A DNA stretch of 64,000 nucleotides from an uncultured Roseovarius sp. (GTDB lineage Bacteria; Pseudomonadota; Alphaproteobacteria; Rhodobacterales; Rhodobacteraceae): the NCBI GenBank assembly GCA_947503145.1, contig CANNCP010000003.1:124001-188000 (forward strand). The letters run 5' to 3'. A program made the position numbers and the translations under genes. Shown piece after piece: positions 16,770 to 26,052 of the stretch. The notes under the pieces were generated by a model, which made no database searches, was not told the origin of the DNA, and was given only the letters and a program-made list of their open reading frames with translations. Numbering within the stretch: position 1 is the first letter of the stretch; every line of letters begins with the position of its first letter.

Positions 16770-17099
16770 ATGGCACAGGCCAAGAGTTCTACAAGTTCCG
16801 GCAGCGCAAGCGTCGAAGATCTGGCAGTTCAGATCGAAACCCTGAAGGGCGATATCGCCGGGATTGCAGAGATCCTCGCAGATCTCGGTACGGAGAAGCG
16901 CGCTCAGGCCACGGCCAGGGTGCGCGATGCCGCTTCGGAGGTGAAAGCGCATGGCGAACAGCATCTGAAGGACGCCCAGAACTACGCCGAAGACCTGAGC
17001 GCTCAGGCCACGGACGCGGTGCGGCGGCAACCCGCGATGGCTGTCGGAATCGCTGTTGGCGTCGGTTTTCTGATCGGCCTCGTGACGTCGCGGAGGTAG
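16770..17099 (+). CDS. DUF883/ElaB-YqjD-type membrane-anchored protein
   Basis: The 109-residue protein has a long charged helical region (about 15-85) and a C-terminal membrane anchor with a glycine pattern (QPAMAVGIAVGVGFLIGLVTSRR), as in the ElaB/YqjD/YgaM family. In E. coli YqjD and ElaB tether ribosomes to the membrane in stationary phase. That role is only inferred here. It lies behind a canonical EcfG promoter and 3 bases before the next gene. Confidence 0.8.
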   Translation: MAQAKSSTSSGSASVEDLAVQIETLKGDIAGIAEILADLGTEKRAQATARVRDAASEVKAHGEQHLKDAQNYAEDLSAQATDAVRRQPAMAVGIAVGVGFLIGLVTSRR

Positions 17100-17102
17100 C
17101 GC

Positions 17103-17471
17103 ATGTTCGGGATCATCGACACGTTTCGGCACGAGGCCCGCACTGCCGTGCGCAGTGCTGCGCTGAAATCCGTCGGGATGCTGCTGATGCTGGTCGGGTT
17201 GGGCTTCCTGACCGCCGCATTGTGGCTGTTCATCGTGACCGTCGCCACCGCGCTGATGGCGGCCATGGTGATCGGCGCGCTTTATTGCGGGGTGGGGTTG
17301 ATCCTGCTCTCTGTCGCGTCGTTCCGGTCGCGGGCGCATGTTGCACCTCATGCAGCAGCCGCCCCTGCACCCGGCACGACGGCACCGGCGGTGCCGCTGG
17401 TGCAGCTTGCCGAAGGGTTCGCGATGGGAATGCAGGCCGGGCGCGCGGCGAGGTCGCGCGACAACGGGTAG
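17103..17471 (+). CDS. Holin-superfamily/YqjE-like membrane protein
   Basis: This 122-residue protein has an amphipathic N-terminus, then two membrane segments (SVGMLLMLVGLGFLTAALWL and MAAMVIGALYCGVGLILLSV) and a C-terminal Ala/Pro-rich cytoplasmic tail. The layout matches the YqjE/phage-holin-superfamily-III proteins that pair with DUF883 genes. The starts are 3 bases apart and they are very likely one operon under the EcfG promoter at 16699. Confidence 0.75.
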   Translation: MFGIIDTFRHEARTAVRSAALKSVGMLLMLVGLGFLTAALWLFIVTVATALMAAMVIGALYCGVGLILLSVASFRSRAHVAPHAAAAPAPGTTAPAVPLVQLAEGFAMGMQAGRAARSRDNG

Positions 17472-17483
17472 AAGTGCCGCTGT

Positions 17484-17900
17484 TCAGCGCGCCGCTTGTG
17501 GGCCGCCCGGGTTCGGCGCGCTTTTCAACGCGTCAAGCACCATGGTGTCTGTGAAGGGGCGCGCCAGCAACGTCACGTCCGGGGGCAGCACGTCGCCAAT
17601 TGCCGGATCGCCACGGGTGAGGACCAACTTCGCACCGCGGGTGCGCAAGAGCTGGTCGAGCCTGCTCTTGGTTACGTCTTCGGCGCGCATTTCGAGGAAT
17701 GCAGCGGAAACGGTGCGGATGGAATCCAGCGCCTCGGGGATATGTGCGGGGGACTCGGCGTGAATCACCCGGCACGCAAAGGCGGCTTTGAGAGTTCCGA
17801 TCAGATCGGCGGCAATGAGCGGGTTCGTTTCGAACACGACAAAGACCCGCATCGCGGGGTCCGCCGTGTCGCCAGGTGCCGCTTGGCACAGAATTCCCAT
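17484..17900 (-). CDS. Receiver-like protein lacking the usual phospho-acceptor site
   Basis: About 138 residues show a CheY-like alternation (MRVFVVFETNPLIAADLIGT, then ACRVIHAESPAHIPEALDSI, then AFLEMRAEDVTKSR and LLARPFTDTMVLDALK). The expected acidic pocket and phospho-Asp are replaced (E-T-N at the first strand; L-E-M where the Asp would be), and the conserved Lys is Arg. It is likely a pseudo-receiver. ATG 17900 has GGAG about 10 bases upstream; ATG 17854 is an alternative. It converges on the holin-like gene and diverges from the Crp/Fnr gene. Its function is unknown. Confidence 0.55.
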   Translation of the reverse strand: MGILCQAAPGDTADPAMRVFVVFETNPLIAADLIGTLKAAFACRVIHAESPAHIPEALDSIRTVSAAFLEMRAEDVTKSRLDQLLRTRGAKLVLTRGDPAIGDVLPPDVTLLARPFTDTMVLDALKSAPNPGGPQAAR

Positions 17901-17987
17901 GGTCTGTTTTCTCCACAATGCCGTACCATAATGGAACAATACGGCCCGCTGCGCATTAAGTTATGACGTATGTGAGGAAAATTAATA

Positions 17988-18719
17988 ATGTCGACCGAAT
18001 GCAGGGACTGTCCGCTTAGAAAATTTGCGTTATTCGCCGAGATGACAGAAGGCGAAGTAGAGTTCATGCAGGGCTTCAAAGTCGGCGAACTCGTCGTGGA
18101 CGCCGGGACGACGTTGATGATGGAAGGGTCCAACAGCCCGCAGCTCTACACGGCGCTGCGCGGCATGGGCCTGCGTTACAAGACCTTCGAGAACGGTGAC
18201 CGGCAGGTTCTGAGCTTTGTTTTACCCGGTGATTTCATTGGCTTGCAAGCAGGAGTCATGCGCGAAATGCAGCATTCAGTCGAGGCTACGACGCCGATGA
18301 CCTTGTGCGTTTTCGACCGCAAGGCGCTCTGGGAGATGTTTCGAGACCACCCCGAACGGGCGTTCGATCTGACCTGGCTTGCTGCCGTCGAAGAGCATTT
18401 TCTGGGTGAAAGCCTGGCTATCGTCGGACATATGAGCGGGCTGGGACGGATTGCGCGCGCCTTTGTCAGGCTGCATGACCGCGCTATTGCGACAAATCTC
18501 TCTATAAACGGCGAGGTGCATCTACCGTACAAGCAGCAAGATCTCGCCGATGCGCTGGGGCTATCGCTGGTTCACACCAACAAGACGCTCAAGAAACTGC
18601 GCGAACAGGAGGTTGCCGTCTGGCGCAACGGGTGGCTCAAGGTCCTGTCCTATCCCAGGCTCCGTGCCCTGGCGGACCTGAACGAGACACCTCAGCCGAT
18701 GGTGCGCCCGCTGATCTGA
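17988..18719 (+). CDS. Crp/Fnr-family transcription regulator
   Basis: The 243-residue protein has an N-terminal CRDCPLRKF motif, a cyclic-nucleotide-binding-type barrel (about 20-145) with VLPGDFIGLQAG, and a Crp helix-turn-helix (PYKQQDLADALGLSLVHTNK) at about 184-203. The two N-terminal Cys recall FnrL-type regulators, but too few Cys are seen for a classic 4Fe-4S cluster. A weak EcfG-like site (GGAAC-N16-CATT from 17933) precedes it. The ligand and targets are unknown. Confidence 0.85.
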   Translation: MSTECRDCPLRKFALFAEMTEGEVEFMQGFKVGELVVDAGTTLMMEGSNSPQLYTALRGMGLRYKTFENGDRQVLSFVLPGDFIGLQAGVMREMQHSVEATTPMTLCVFDRKALWEMFRDHPERAFDLTWLAAVEEHFLGESLAIVGHMSGLGRIARAFVRLHDRAIATNLSINGEVHLPYKQQDLADALGLSLVHTNKTLKKLREQEVAVWRNGWLKVLSYPRLRALADLNETPQPMVRPLI

Positions 18720-18791
18720 ATGCCGCCGATTTACAATGGCACGACCGCGTCCGCGTGCATGCCCCGCGATTTGCTCTGAAAGGTGCCTGAC

Positions 18792-19868
18792 ATGTCCATT
18801 CGATCCGATAGCCACGCTGTGCAACGCACCGCCCTCGTCATTCTTTCCCTTATTACGACCTTTGTCGCCCTGAAGCTGGCCGAAGATATCCTGGCGCCGA
18901 TGGTTCTGGCGCTGGTAACCGGGGTGATCCTGTCGCCGCTCAGTCGCATTCTCGAACGGCTGGGATTGCCGAACGGGCTGGTCGCGACGGGTGTGGTCAT
19001 GCTGTGCATGGTGCTGGTCGGTACCATTGCGTTTCTGGTCGAGCCGCTGATCTGGCGGCTGGTCGATGCGCTGCCGCGGATACGCTGGGAACTGCGCGAC
19101 TTTGTCGAACAGTTCCGTGACCTCATCCGGGGCTTGTCAGAGGTGAATAAGGAGGTCGAAGAGGCGCTGGGCACCAACTCGGTGACTGGCGCGGGGAACG
19201 GTGAGGACGTGACCCAAAGCGTGCCCAAGCTGACCGATGCGCTGTTTTTTGCACCGGTGATCTTCGCGCAAACGCTGGTTTTCCTGGGCACGTTGTTCTT
19301 CTTCCTGCTGACCCGGCGCGGGATATATGACTGGATTTCGGACCGCGTCACCGGCAGCCTGGAGGATACAGGTCGCGTGCGCAGGCGTTTTGCGACCGCT
19401 GAGGCACTCGTTTCGCGCTACTTTCTGGCTGTAACGGTGATCAACTTGGCGCTCGGCACGGCGCTGTCCGGCGCTTTGATGATCATCGGCTTGCCCGCGG
19501 CGCTCGTCTGGGGGGTTGCCGCTGCCGGGCTGAACTATGTGCCTTATCTCGGGCCGATGGCAGTTACGGCAGGATTGCTCGTGGCGGGGGTTGTGGCCTT
19601 TGACGGCCTGATGGTTCTGGCGCCGCCGCTGATCTTTCTGGCTCTCAACATGACCGAGGGCCAGTTTGTCACGCCGACCCTTGTCGGGCGACATATGTCG
19701 GTCAATCCGCTTTTGGTGTTTGTCTCGCTCGTCGTGTGGCTGTGGCTGTGGGGGCCGATCGGTGGCATCGTGGCGATCCCGGTTCTGGTGATCACGATGA
19801 CGATGCTGGATATCTTCGGTGCCGACGACATCGCGACGCAGAGGGCGCAGGACCAGCCAGAGGCCTGA
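18792..19868 (+). CDS. AI-2E family transporter (PerM-like)
   Basis: This 358-residue membrane protein has the AI-2E/UPF0118 layout: two N-terminal membrane segments, a soluble stretch at about 90-145, then six or more segments including GVAAAGLNYVPYLGPM and TLVGRHMSVNPLLVFVSLVV. Some members export autoinducer-2 and others are Na+/H+ antiporters, so the substrate is open. ATG 18792 has an AAAGG about 8 bases upstream. A second paralogue is at 55152. It is the last plus-strand gene of the stress region. Confidence 0.8.
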   Translation: MSIRSDSHAVQRTALVILSLITTFVALKLAEDILAPMVLALVTGVILSPLSRILERLGLPNGLVATGVVMLCMVLVGTIAFLVEPLIWRLVDALPRIRWELRDFVEQFRDLIRGLSEVNKEVEEALGTNSVTGAGNGEDVTQSVPKLTDALFFAPVIFAQTLVFLGTLFFFLLTRRGIYDWISDRVTGSLEDTGRVRRRFATAEALVSRYFLAVTVINLALGTALSGALMIIGLPAALVWGVAAAGLNYVPYLGPMAVTAGLLVAGVVAFDGLMVLAPPLIFLALNMTEGQFVTPTLVGRHMSVNPLLVFVSLVVWLWLWGPIGGIVAIPVLVITMTMLDIFGADDIATQRAQDQPEA

Positions 19869-20227
19869 CATCATCAGATGGCGTCGCGGACAGCTGCTGA
19901 CGCGGGTCGAAATCCGAGATGACGAACCGGATGTTCACGCCCCTGTCCGCATCTCGGAACGGGTCAACATGCGGCCTCACGGGCGTCTAAAACATTCCGC
20001 GAGAAACCTGAATCACAGCTTTTCGCGGAACGCTTTAAAGGTGGGGACGTAAGCCGGTCAAAAAAGGCCCCCGCCGTAAAATACAGCGAGGGCCAATGTC
20101 GCACCCGGAGGGACACAAGGGTGCGAGGAGACAACGCCGGTTGTTCTCGGCGTGTCCGGGGGGACGGACGCGGCAATACAATTTGCCGGTCTGATGGATC
20201 AACCCGTAGCGCGGCGTTCGGTTCCGG
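19869..20227. other. Gene-free, structured interval
   Basis: No convincing gene is seen in these 359 bases. They hold repeat copy D (19987-20040) and several hairpin-prone inverted repeats: GGCCC/GGGCC (about 20066-20093), GCACCC/GGGTGC (20101-20124) and GAGACAAC...GTTGTTCTC (20128-20148). They could be the 3' ends of the two convergent neighbours or a structured RNA. Confidence 0.4.
19987..20040. repeat. Palindromic GCGTTCCGC-type repeat, copy D (single arm)
   Basis: CTAAAACATTCCGCGAGAAA, then CCTGAATCACAGC, then TTTTCGCGGAACGCTTTAAA make one hairpin with ends ATTCCGCG/CGCGGAAC. It matches the half-unit seen at the right of copy C. It lies between convergent genes. Confidence 0.7.
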
Positions 20228-21268
20228 TCAGGGAAAGGATTTTTTGTCTGGCTCTCGGAAGGGTTCGGTTTGCGCCGGATCATCCGCCAGCCGGGCGGTT
20301 CCTCCTTGATCGAGTACATGATCGGCCACCCACGCCTGCCGCCGCCCCGGCGGAGCCGGTTCGCCAATCGTGGTGTCGCGTGCTGTCGACAGCTCCAGTT
20401 CGGCATTCAGTTGCGCCCCCAGCAGCACCACATAGGCGCTGAGGTAGAGCCAGAACAGCAACGCCACCACAGCCCCGAGCGAGCCGTAGACTTCGTTGAA
20501 GCTGCCGAAGTTCCGCAGATAGATCGTAAAGGCAGCCGAACCTGCAGCCCAGAGGATCAATGCCAGAACCGCCCCCGGCGTCAGCCACGGCGATCGCGCA
20601 CCGCGCCGGTTGGGGCCGTGGCGGTAGAGCAGGCAGATGCCGAAAAAGACCACCAGCAACACCACCACCCATTTCACCACGGCGATGGCGATTTCGGTCA
20701 GGGCGGGCACCGCCAGAAAGCCGAGCATGGTGGGCAGGATCACGATGCTGGCAAAGGCAAAGACCCCCACCAGGATCAGCAGGACGGTCAGAAATATGGC
20801 CACAGCAAACCGCCATAGCGGATTGCGTCTGTGCTCTTCCCGGTAGATAGAGTTCAGCCCGCGGATCAGCGCCGCGATGCCGTTGCGTGCGGTCCAGATC
20901 GCCAGCAGCAGCGACACAAGGCTGGTCAGTTGCAGGGTAGAGGTGTTGGCGGCGACCAACACGCTCACCTGATCGTCGAGAATGGTGAACGCGTCGGCCG
21001 GCAGCAGTTGTTCGGCGATACCCATCTGCTGGCCGATCATGACCGGGTCGGCCACATATCCCCAAAGTGCGATGATCGCAGCGAGGCCGGGGAAAATCGA
21101 CAGGAGCGCGTAAAAGGCAACCCCGGCCGAAATCAGGCCCAGGTTGCGCTCGTCTGCCTGTTGCATGACCCGTCGCGCCACGCGCCACCAGATACGCCAG
21201 CCCAGATCCGAGGGGCGGGCGGCATCCGCGTCTTGTGGGGTTCTGTTCTGCAGGGGGTTATCCGTCAT
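20228..21268 (-). CDS. YihY/BrkB-family membrane protein
   Basis: The 346-residue protein has the six-helix YihY/virulence-factor-BrkB core, with the characteristic FYALLSIFPGLAAIIALWGY segment near residue 50 and FGSFNEVYGSLGAVVALLFW near residue 250. The C-terminus is hydrophilic. It was once annotated as ribonuclease BN, but the family is an inner-membrane protein of unclear function. It converges on the AI-2E gene across the gene-free interval. Confidence 0.85.
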   Translation of the reverse strand: MTDNPLQNRTPQDADAARPSDLGWRIWWRVARRVMQQADERNLGLISAGVAFYALLSIFPGLAAIIALWGYVADPVMIGQQMGIAEQLLPADAFTILDDQVSVLVAANTSTLQLTSLVSLLLAIWTARNGIAALIRGLNSIYREEHRRNPLWRFAVAIFLTVLLILVGVFAFASIVILPTMLGFLAVPALTEIAIAVVKWVVVLLVVFFGICLLYRHGPNRRGARSPWLTPGAVLALILWAAGSAAFTIYLRNFGSFNEVYGSLGAVVALLFWLYLSAYVVLLGAQLNAELELSTARDTTIGEPAPPGRRQAWVADHVLDQGGTARLADDPAQTEPFREPDKKSFP

Positions 21269-21414
21269 GTTGCCAACCTATCACGGCTCAGGCGCCACGC
21301 ATACTGTGCGGTCCGGTGATCACCCGGATGAGGAACCCCGGCACCGACAGATATTCCATCCGCGGCGGTAAGGTGGCCCGAAGGCCGATTATTCCATGAC
21401 TGATCGGAAAAATT

Positions 21415-21489
21415 TGGAGCGGGTGATGAGATTCGAACTCACGACATTTACCTTGGCAAGGTAACGCTCTACCCCTGAGCTACACCCGC
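21415..21489 (-). tRNA. tRNA-Gly (anticodon GCC)
   Basis: The minus strand has acceptor GCGGGTG pairing with CACCCGC, a D arm with GCTCAGGGGTAGAGC, the anticodon loop CTTGCCAAG (GCC) and a T arm GTGAG-TTCGAAT-CTCAT. Discriminator T and encoded CCA are included. It stands alone. Confidence 0.95.
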
Positions 21490-21561
21490 GTCCTTGGGTA
21501 GGGCGGGGATATAAACTCCGCGCGGCGGTGGCAAGAGCAAATCGCGCCAGAATGACAATTA

Positions 21562-21620
21562 TTTGCCTTTCATCTTCTTGCTCCAAATATCCTGGGGGTT
21601 TGGGGGCAAAGCCCCCAGGG
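21562..21620. repeat. Dispersed 'CTTTCATCTT...AAATA' repeat with a C-rich hairpin
   Basis: GCCTTTCATCTTCTTGCTCC followed by AAATA is the reverse complement of the motif seen at 27454 and 47037. Here it continues into a hairpin, CCTGGGGG-TTTGGGGGCAAAG-CCCCCAGG, at 21591-21619. It lies 80 bases downstream of the cpdA-like gene, so the hairpin may also end its transcript. Confidence 0.5.
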
Positions 21621-21698
21621 TCTGCGTGGCCTGAACGCGAACCCAGATTCCGTGCCGCAGGCGCGCCATGTCTCAACTCGGAGCCGGAACGCGACAGC

Positions 21699-22499
21699 TC
21701 ACTCGTAGGACAGCGTCTGACGTCCAGGAATGTCGAAATCCTCGGAATGCACGATCACGCCCGCCTGGGTGAGGTAGAGCAGGCCAAAGGCTCCCGGCTC
21801 GTCGATCGAGCTATGCACACCCATCCCCGGACGCAGAATTGGTGACTGGTGACAGCTGCTCTTGAAAAGCGCGGTGGGGATGCCGCCCGCACCGCCCGAG
21901 ACGGTCCGGTGCAGATGGCCGCTGATGATCTGGCAGACCTGCGGGTATTCGCCCAACAGCGCCAGCAATTCAGCTTTGTTGGCCAGTCCGATCCGGTCCA
22001 TGGTGTCGAATCCCACATCCATCGGCGGGTGGTGGGTAAAGACAATCACCCGACGCGCGCGGGCCCCCTCCAGCGCCTGCCGCAGCCAGCCAAGCCGCGC
22101 ATCGCAGAGCTTGCCGGCATGCTCGATTTCCGCATCCTCATCGAGTGTATCAAGCAGGATCAGGCGGTACTCACCGGTGTCGATGACCTGCTGCACATGG
22201 CCCTCCGGCGTCACCGGCGCGTCCGGGAACGTCGTGCGAAACGCCGCGCGGCGGTCATGGTTGCCGATCATCAGATGCACCGGCAGCGGGCAGTCTGCCA
22301 GCGCGCTGCGCAGCCGCTCGTACTGTGCGGGTCGTCCGTGATGCACCAGATCGCCACAGATCACGATACGCTCCGCATCCGGCACTTCGGCCAGGGCGTA
22401 TCGCAGACCGCTGAGAAAACGCTCTTCGGGGTCGAGATGACCGATGTGCTGGCCGTGTTCGACAAAATGGATGTCGGTGAACACCAGAATCTTCTGCAT
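21699..22499 (-). CDS. CpdA-like cyclic-nucleotide phosphodiesterase (calcineurin fold)
   Basis: The 266-residue metallophosphoesterase carries all metal-binding motifs of the fold: FTDIHF (D-x-H), VICGDLVHHG, MIGNHDRR, VFTHHPP and ISGHLHR. The arrangement fits class III phosphodiesterases such as CpdA, which hydrolyse cAMP; other phosphodiester substrates remain possible. Its start lies 24 bases after the pyruvate carboxylase stop, so the two may share a transcript. Confidence 0.8.
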   Translation of the reverse strand: MQKILVFTDIHFVEHGQHIGHLDPEERFLSGLRYALAEVPDAERIVICGDLVHHGRPAQYERLRSALADCPLPVHLMIGNHDRRAAFRTTFPDAPVTPEGHVQQVIDTGEYRLILLDTLDEDAEIEHAGKLCDARLGWLRQALEGARARRVIVFTHHPPMDVGFDTMDRIGLANKAELLALLGEYPQVCQIISGHLHRTVSGGAGGIPTALFKSSCHQSPILRPGMGVHSSIDEPGAFGLLYLTQAGVIVHSEDFDIPGRQTLSYE

Positions 22500-22522
22500 T
22501 GTCTCTCTCCTGCGCTTGCGGG

Positions 22523-25500
22523 TTACTCGAACTCGATCAACAGATCCTTGGCGTCGATCTGCCCGCCGGGGTGGACATGCACGGCCTTGACGGTCGCATC
22601 CCGCTCGGCGTGAATGCCGGTCTCCATCTTCATGGCCTCGATGGTCAGCAGCAGATCGCCTTCCTTGATCGCCGCCCCCACGCTTGCGGACACGCTGGCC
22701 ACGACGCCGGGCATCGGCGCGCCGACATGCAACGGGTTGCCCGGCTCGGCCTTGGGCTGCGCCGCCGTCGTCGCCTGGGCCAGCCGATTGGGCACGCGGA
22801 CCACGCGCGGCTGGCCGTTCAGTTCAAAGAATACCCTGACCTCGCCATCCTCGCCGGTCTCGCTCACCGCCTGCAGACGGATTTCGAGGATCTTGCCCGG
22901 ATCGATTTCGGCAGTGATCTCTTCGCCCGGCTGCATGCCGTAAAAGAATGTATGCGTCGGCAGGCTGCGCACCGGACCATAAAGCCGGTGGCGCCCCATG
23001 TAGTCGAGGAACACCTTGGGATATATCAAGTACCCGCAGAGATCTTCGTCATCGACCGGTCTGCCTTCCAGTTCGGCGATCAGATCGGCGCGGGTCTGCG
23101 CCAGATCGACCGGCGGCAGGCGCTTGCCGGGGCGTTCGGTGTCGGGGACTTCGTCCTTCAGAACTTTTTTCACCATCTGATCGGGGAAACCGCCCGGCGG
23201 CTGGCCGAGATTGCCGCGCATCATGTCCACCACCGAGTCGGGGAACGACAAATCGCGTGCGGGGTCTTCGACCTCGGCACGGCTCAGACCCTGGCTGACC
23301 ATCATCAGCGCCATGTCGCCCACCACCTTGGAACTGGGCGTGACCTTGACGATATCGCCGAACATCTGGTTCACGTCCGCATAGGTCTGCGCCACTTCGG
23401 GCCAGCGATCCTCAAGCCCGAGGCTGCGCGCCTGCTCCTTGAGGTTGGTGAACTGGCCACCGGGCATTTCGTGCAGGTACACCTCTGACGAAGGAGCCTG
23501 CATGCTGCTCTCGAACGCGGCGTAATGCGCGCGCACTGCATCCCAGTAATCCGAGATTTCGCGGATTGCGCCGATATCCAGCCCGGTGTCGCGGTCGGTA
23601 TGCGCCAGTGCCTCGACGATCGACCCCAGCGTGGCCTGTGACGTGTTGCCCGACAGGGCGTCCATCGCGCAGTCCACCGCATCGACGCCTGCATCCGACG
23701 CCGCCAGAATGGTGGCGCAGGCGATGCCGGCAGTGTCGTGGGTGTGAAAGTGGATCGGCAGCCCGACCTCGGACTTGAGCGCGCGGATGAGCACCCTTGC
23801 CGCGGCGGGCTTCAGCAGACCGGCCATGTCCTTGAGCCCCAGCACATGCGCGCCTGCGGCCTCCAGTTCCTTGGCCATGCCGACATAGTATTTCAGGTCG
23901 TACTTGGCGCGGTCCGGGTTCAGGATATCGCCCGTGTAGCAGATTGAACCTTCGCAGATCTTGCCCGATTCTATGACCGCGTCCATCGCGACGCGCATGT
24001 TCTCGGTCCAGTTGAGGCTGTCAAAGACACGGAATACGTCGATGCCGGTGTTTGCGGCGACGCGCACGAATTCCTGCACGACGTTGTCGGGGTAGTTGGT
24101 GTAGCCGACACCGTTCGAGGCGCGCAGCAGCATCTGGGTCATCAGGTTGGGCATCGCCGCGCGCAGATCACGCAGGCGCTGCCAAGGGCATTCCTGCAAG
24201 AACCGGTAGGCCACGTCGAATGTCGCACCGCCCCAGCATTCCATCGAAAACAGCCCGCCGAGATTGGCGGCGTAGGTCGGCGCCACCTTGATCATGTCAT
24301 GACTGCGCATCCGCGTGGCCAGCAACGACTGGTGCCCGTCACGCATCGTGGTGTCGGTGATCAGCAGGCGTTTCTGCTTTTTCATCCAGTCGGCGACGGC
24401 GGCAGGGCCTTTCTGCTCCAGCAGGTTGCGGGTGCCCATGGTTGGCTCGCCATGCGGCGCGGGCGGGCGGGGGTCGCGCAGATTGGCGCGCGGGCGTGGC
24501 CGGTCCTTGGTCTCGGGATGGCCGTTCACGGTGATGTCAGCGATGTAGGTCAGCACCTTGGTGCCTCGGTCGCGGCGGCGCGAGAACTGAAACAGTTCCG
24601 GCGTTTCGTCGATGAATCTGGTGGTATATTCGTTGCTCAGAAAGGTCGGGTGTTTCAGCAGGTTCTCGACAAAGGCGATATTGGTGCTGACGCCACGAAT
24701 GCGGAATTCGCGCAGGGCGCGGTCCATCCGGGCAATCGCCGCCTTGGGCGTCTGCGCATGCGCCGTCACCTTGACCAGCAGGCTGTCGTAGAACCGGGTG
24801 ATCACGCCGCCCGCGTAGGCGGTGCCGCCATCCAGACGGATGCCCATGCCCGTGGCGCTGCGATAGGCGCTGATGCGGCCATAGTCGGGGATAAAGTTGT
24901 TCTGCGGGTCTTCGGTGGTGATCCGGGTCTGCAGCGCGTGCCCGTTGAGCCGCACATCATCCTGTGACGCCTTGCCGGTGGCGTCCTGGATGGTCTGGCC
25001 CTCGGCAATCCTGATCTGGGCCTGCACGATGTCGATGCCGGTGACTTCTTCGGTCACGGTGTGTTCGACCTGCACGCGGGGATTGACCTCGATGAAATAG
25101 AACTTGTCGGTGTCCATATCCATCAGGAATTCGACCGTGCCTGCGCATTCGTAATTCACGTGTTTGCAGATATTGTAGCCCAGCTGGCAGATTTCGGTGC
25201 GCTGGGCGTCCGTCAGGTAGGGCGCGGGCGCGCGTTCCACGACTTTCTGATTGCGGCGCTGGACGCTGCAATCGCGCTCGAACAGGTGGTACATGTTACC
25301 GTGCTTGTCGCCGAGAATCTGCACCTCTACGTGGCGGGCGCGCTGGATCATCTTTTCCAGATAGCCCTCGCCATTGCCAAAGGCGGCTTCGGCTTCGCGG
25401 CGGCCTTCCAGTACCTTTTCTTCCAGTTCTGCCTCGGTCTGGATGGGGCGCATGCCGCGCCCGCCGCCTCCCCAGGATGCCTTGAGCATCAGCGGATAGC

Positions 25501-25963
25501 CGACTTCGGCGGCCTGCGCGCGGATCTTGGCCATGTCATCGCCCAGCACTTCGGTTGCGGGGATCACGGGCACGTCGGCCTCGATCGCCACGCGCCGCGC
25601 GCTGGCCTTGTCGCCCAGGGCGCGCATCGTGTCGGCCTGCGGGCCGATGAAGGTGATGCCGTTGGCGGCACAGGCATCGACGAAATCAGGGTTTTCCGAC
25701 AGCAGCCCATAACCGGGGTGGATCGCGTCGGCGCCGCATTCTCGTGCGACGCGGATGATCTCGTCGATGTTGAGATAGGCAGCGACCGGCCCCAGACCTT
25801 CGCCGATGCGGTAGGCCTCATCGGCCTTGAACCGGTGCAGGCCCAGCTTGTCCTCTTCGGCAAAGACCGCGACGGTGCGCTTGCCCAGCTCATTTGCGGC
25901 GCGCATGATGCGGATCGCGATCTCACCGCGATTTGCGATCAGGATTTTCCGGAATTCTGTCAC
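22523..25963 (-). CDS. pyc: Pyruvate carboxylase
   Basis: Pyc carboxylates pyruvate to oxaloacetate, refilling the TCA cycle. The 1146-residue single chain has a biotin carboxylase part (FRKILIANRGEIAIRIMRAA, ATP-grasp GGGGRGMR, FIEVNPRVQVEHTVTEE), a carboxyltransferase barrel (ITDTTMRDGHQSLLATRMR near residue 535) and a C-terminal biotinyl domain with the biotin Lys in EAMKMETG. GTG 25963 is chosen because GGGGAGA is about 7 bases upstream and the length then fits alphaproteobacterial Pyc. A 3 x 11-bp repeat lies about 90 bases upstream. Confidence 0.96.
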   Translation of the reverse strand: MTEFRKILIANRGEIAIRIMRAANELGKRTVAVFAEEDKLGLHRFKADEAYRIGEGLGPVAAYLNIDEIIRVARECGADAIHPGYGLLSENPDFVDACAANGITFIGPQADTMRALGDKASARRVAIEADVPVIPATEVLGDDMAKIRAQAAEVGYPLMLKASWGGGGRGMRPIQTEAELEEKVLEGRREAEAAFGNGEGYLEKMIQRARHVEVQILGDKHGNMYHLFERDCSVQRRNQKVVERAPAPYLTDAQRTEICQLGYNICKHVNYECAGTVEFLMDMDTDKFYFIEVNPRVQVEHTVTEEVTGIDIVQAQIRIAEGQTIQDATGKASQDDVRLNGHALQTRITTEDPQNNFIPDYGRISAYRSATGMGIRLDGGTAYAGGVITRFYDSLLVKVTAHAQTPKAAIARMDRALREFRIRGVSTNIAFVENLLKHPTFLSNEYTTRFIDETPELFQFSRRRDRGTKVLTYIADITVNGHPETKDRPRPRANLRDPRPPAPHGEPTMGTRNLLEQKGPAAVADWMKKQKRLLITDTTMRDGHQSLLATRMRSHDMIKVAPTYAANLGGLFSMECWGGATFDVAYRFLQECPWQRLRDLRAAMPNLMTQMLLRASNGVGYTNYPDNVVQEFVRVAANTGIDVFRVFDSLNWTENMRVAMDAVIESGKICEGSICYTGDILNPDRAKYDLKYYVGMAKELEAAGAHVLGLKDMAGLLKPAAARVLIRALKSEVGLPIHFHTHDTAGIACATILAASDAGVDAVDCAMDALSGNTSQATLGSIVEALAHTDRDTGLDIGAIREISDYWDAVRAHYAAFESSMQAPSSEVYLHEMPGGQFTNLKEQARSLGLEDRWPEVAQTYADVNQMFGDIVKVTPSSKVVGDMALMMVSQGLSRAEVEDPARDLSFPDSVVDMMRGNLGQPPGGFPDQMVKKVLKDEVPDTERPGKRLPPVDLAQTRADLIAELEGRPVDDEDLCGYLIYPKVFLDYMGRHRLYGPVRSLPTHTFFYGMQPGEEITAEIDPGKILEIRLQAVSETGEDGEVRVFFELNGQPRVVRVPNRLAQATTAAQPKAEPGNPLHVGAPMPGVVASVSASVGAAIKEGDLLLTIEAMKMETGIHAERDATVKAVHVHPGGQIDAKDLLIEFE

Positions 25964-26052
25964 TGGCCTGTCTCCCCTTGCCGATTCTTGCCGCTGTACC
26001 TCTGGTTTAGCGGAGTATTGCCGCATCGCAGCATAAATTTTCTGCAGGTTGT

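Noticed and set aside
21270-21360. EcfG promoter for the YihY-family gene
   Set aside because: The only GGAAC here points away from the gene, and no CGTT lies at the right distance.
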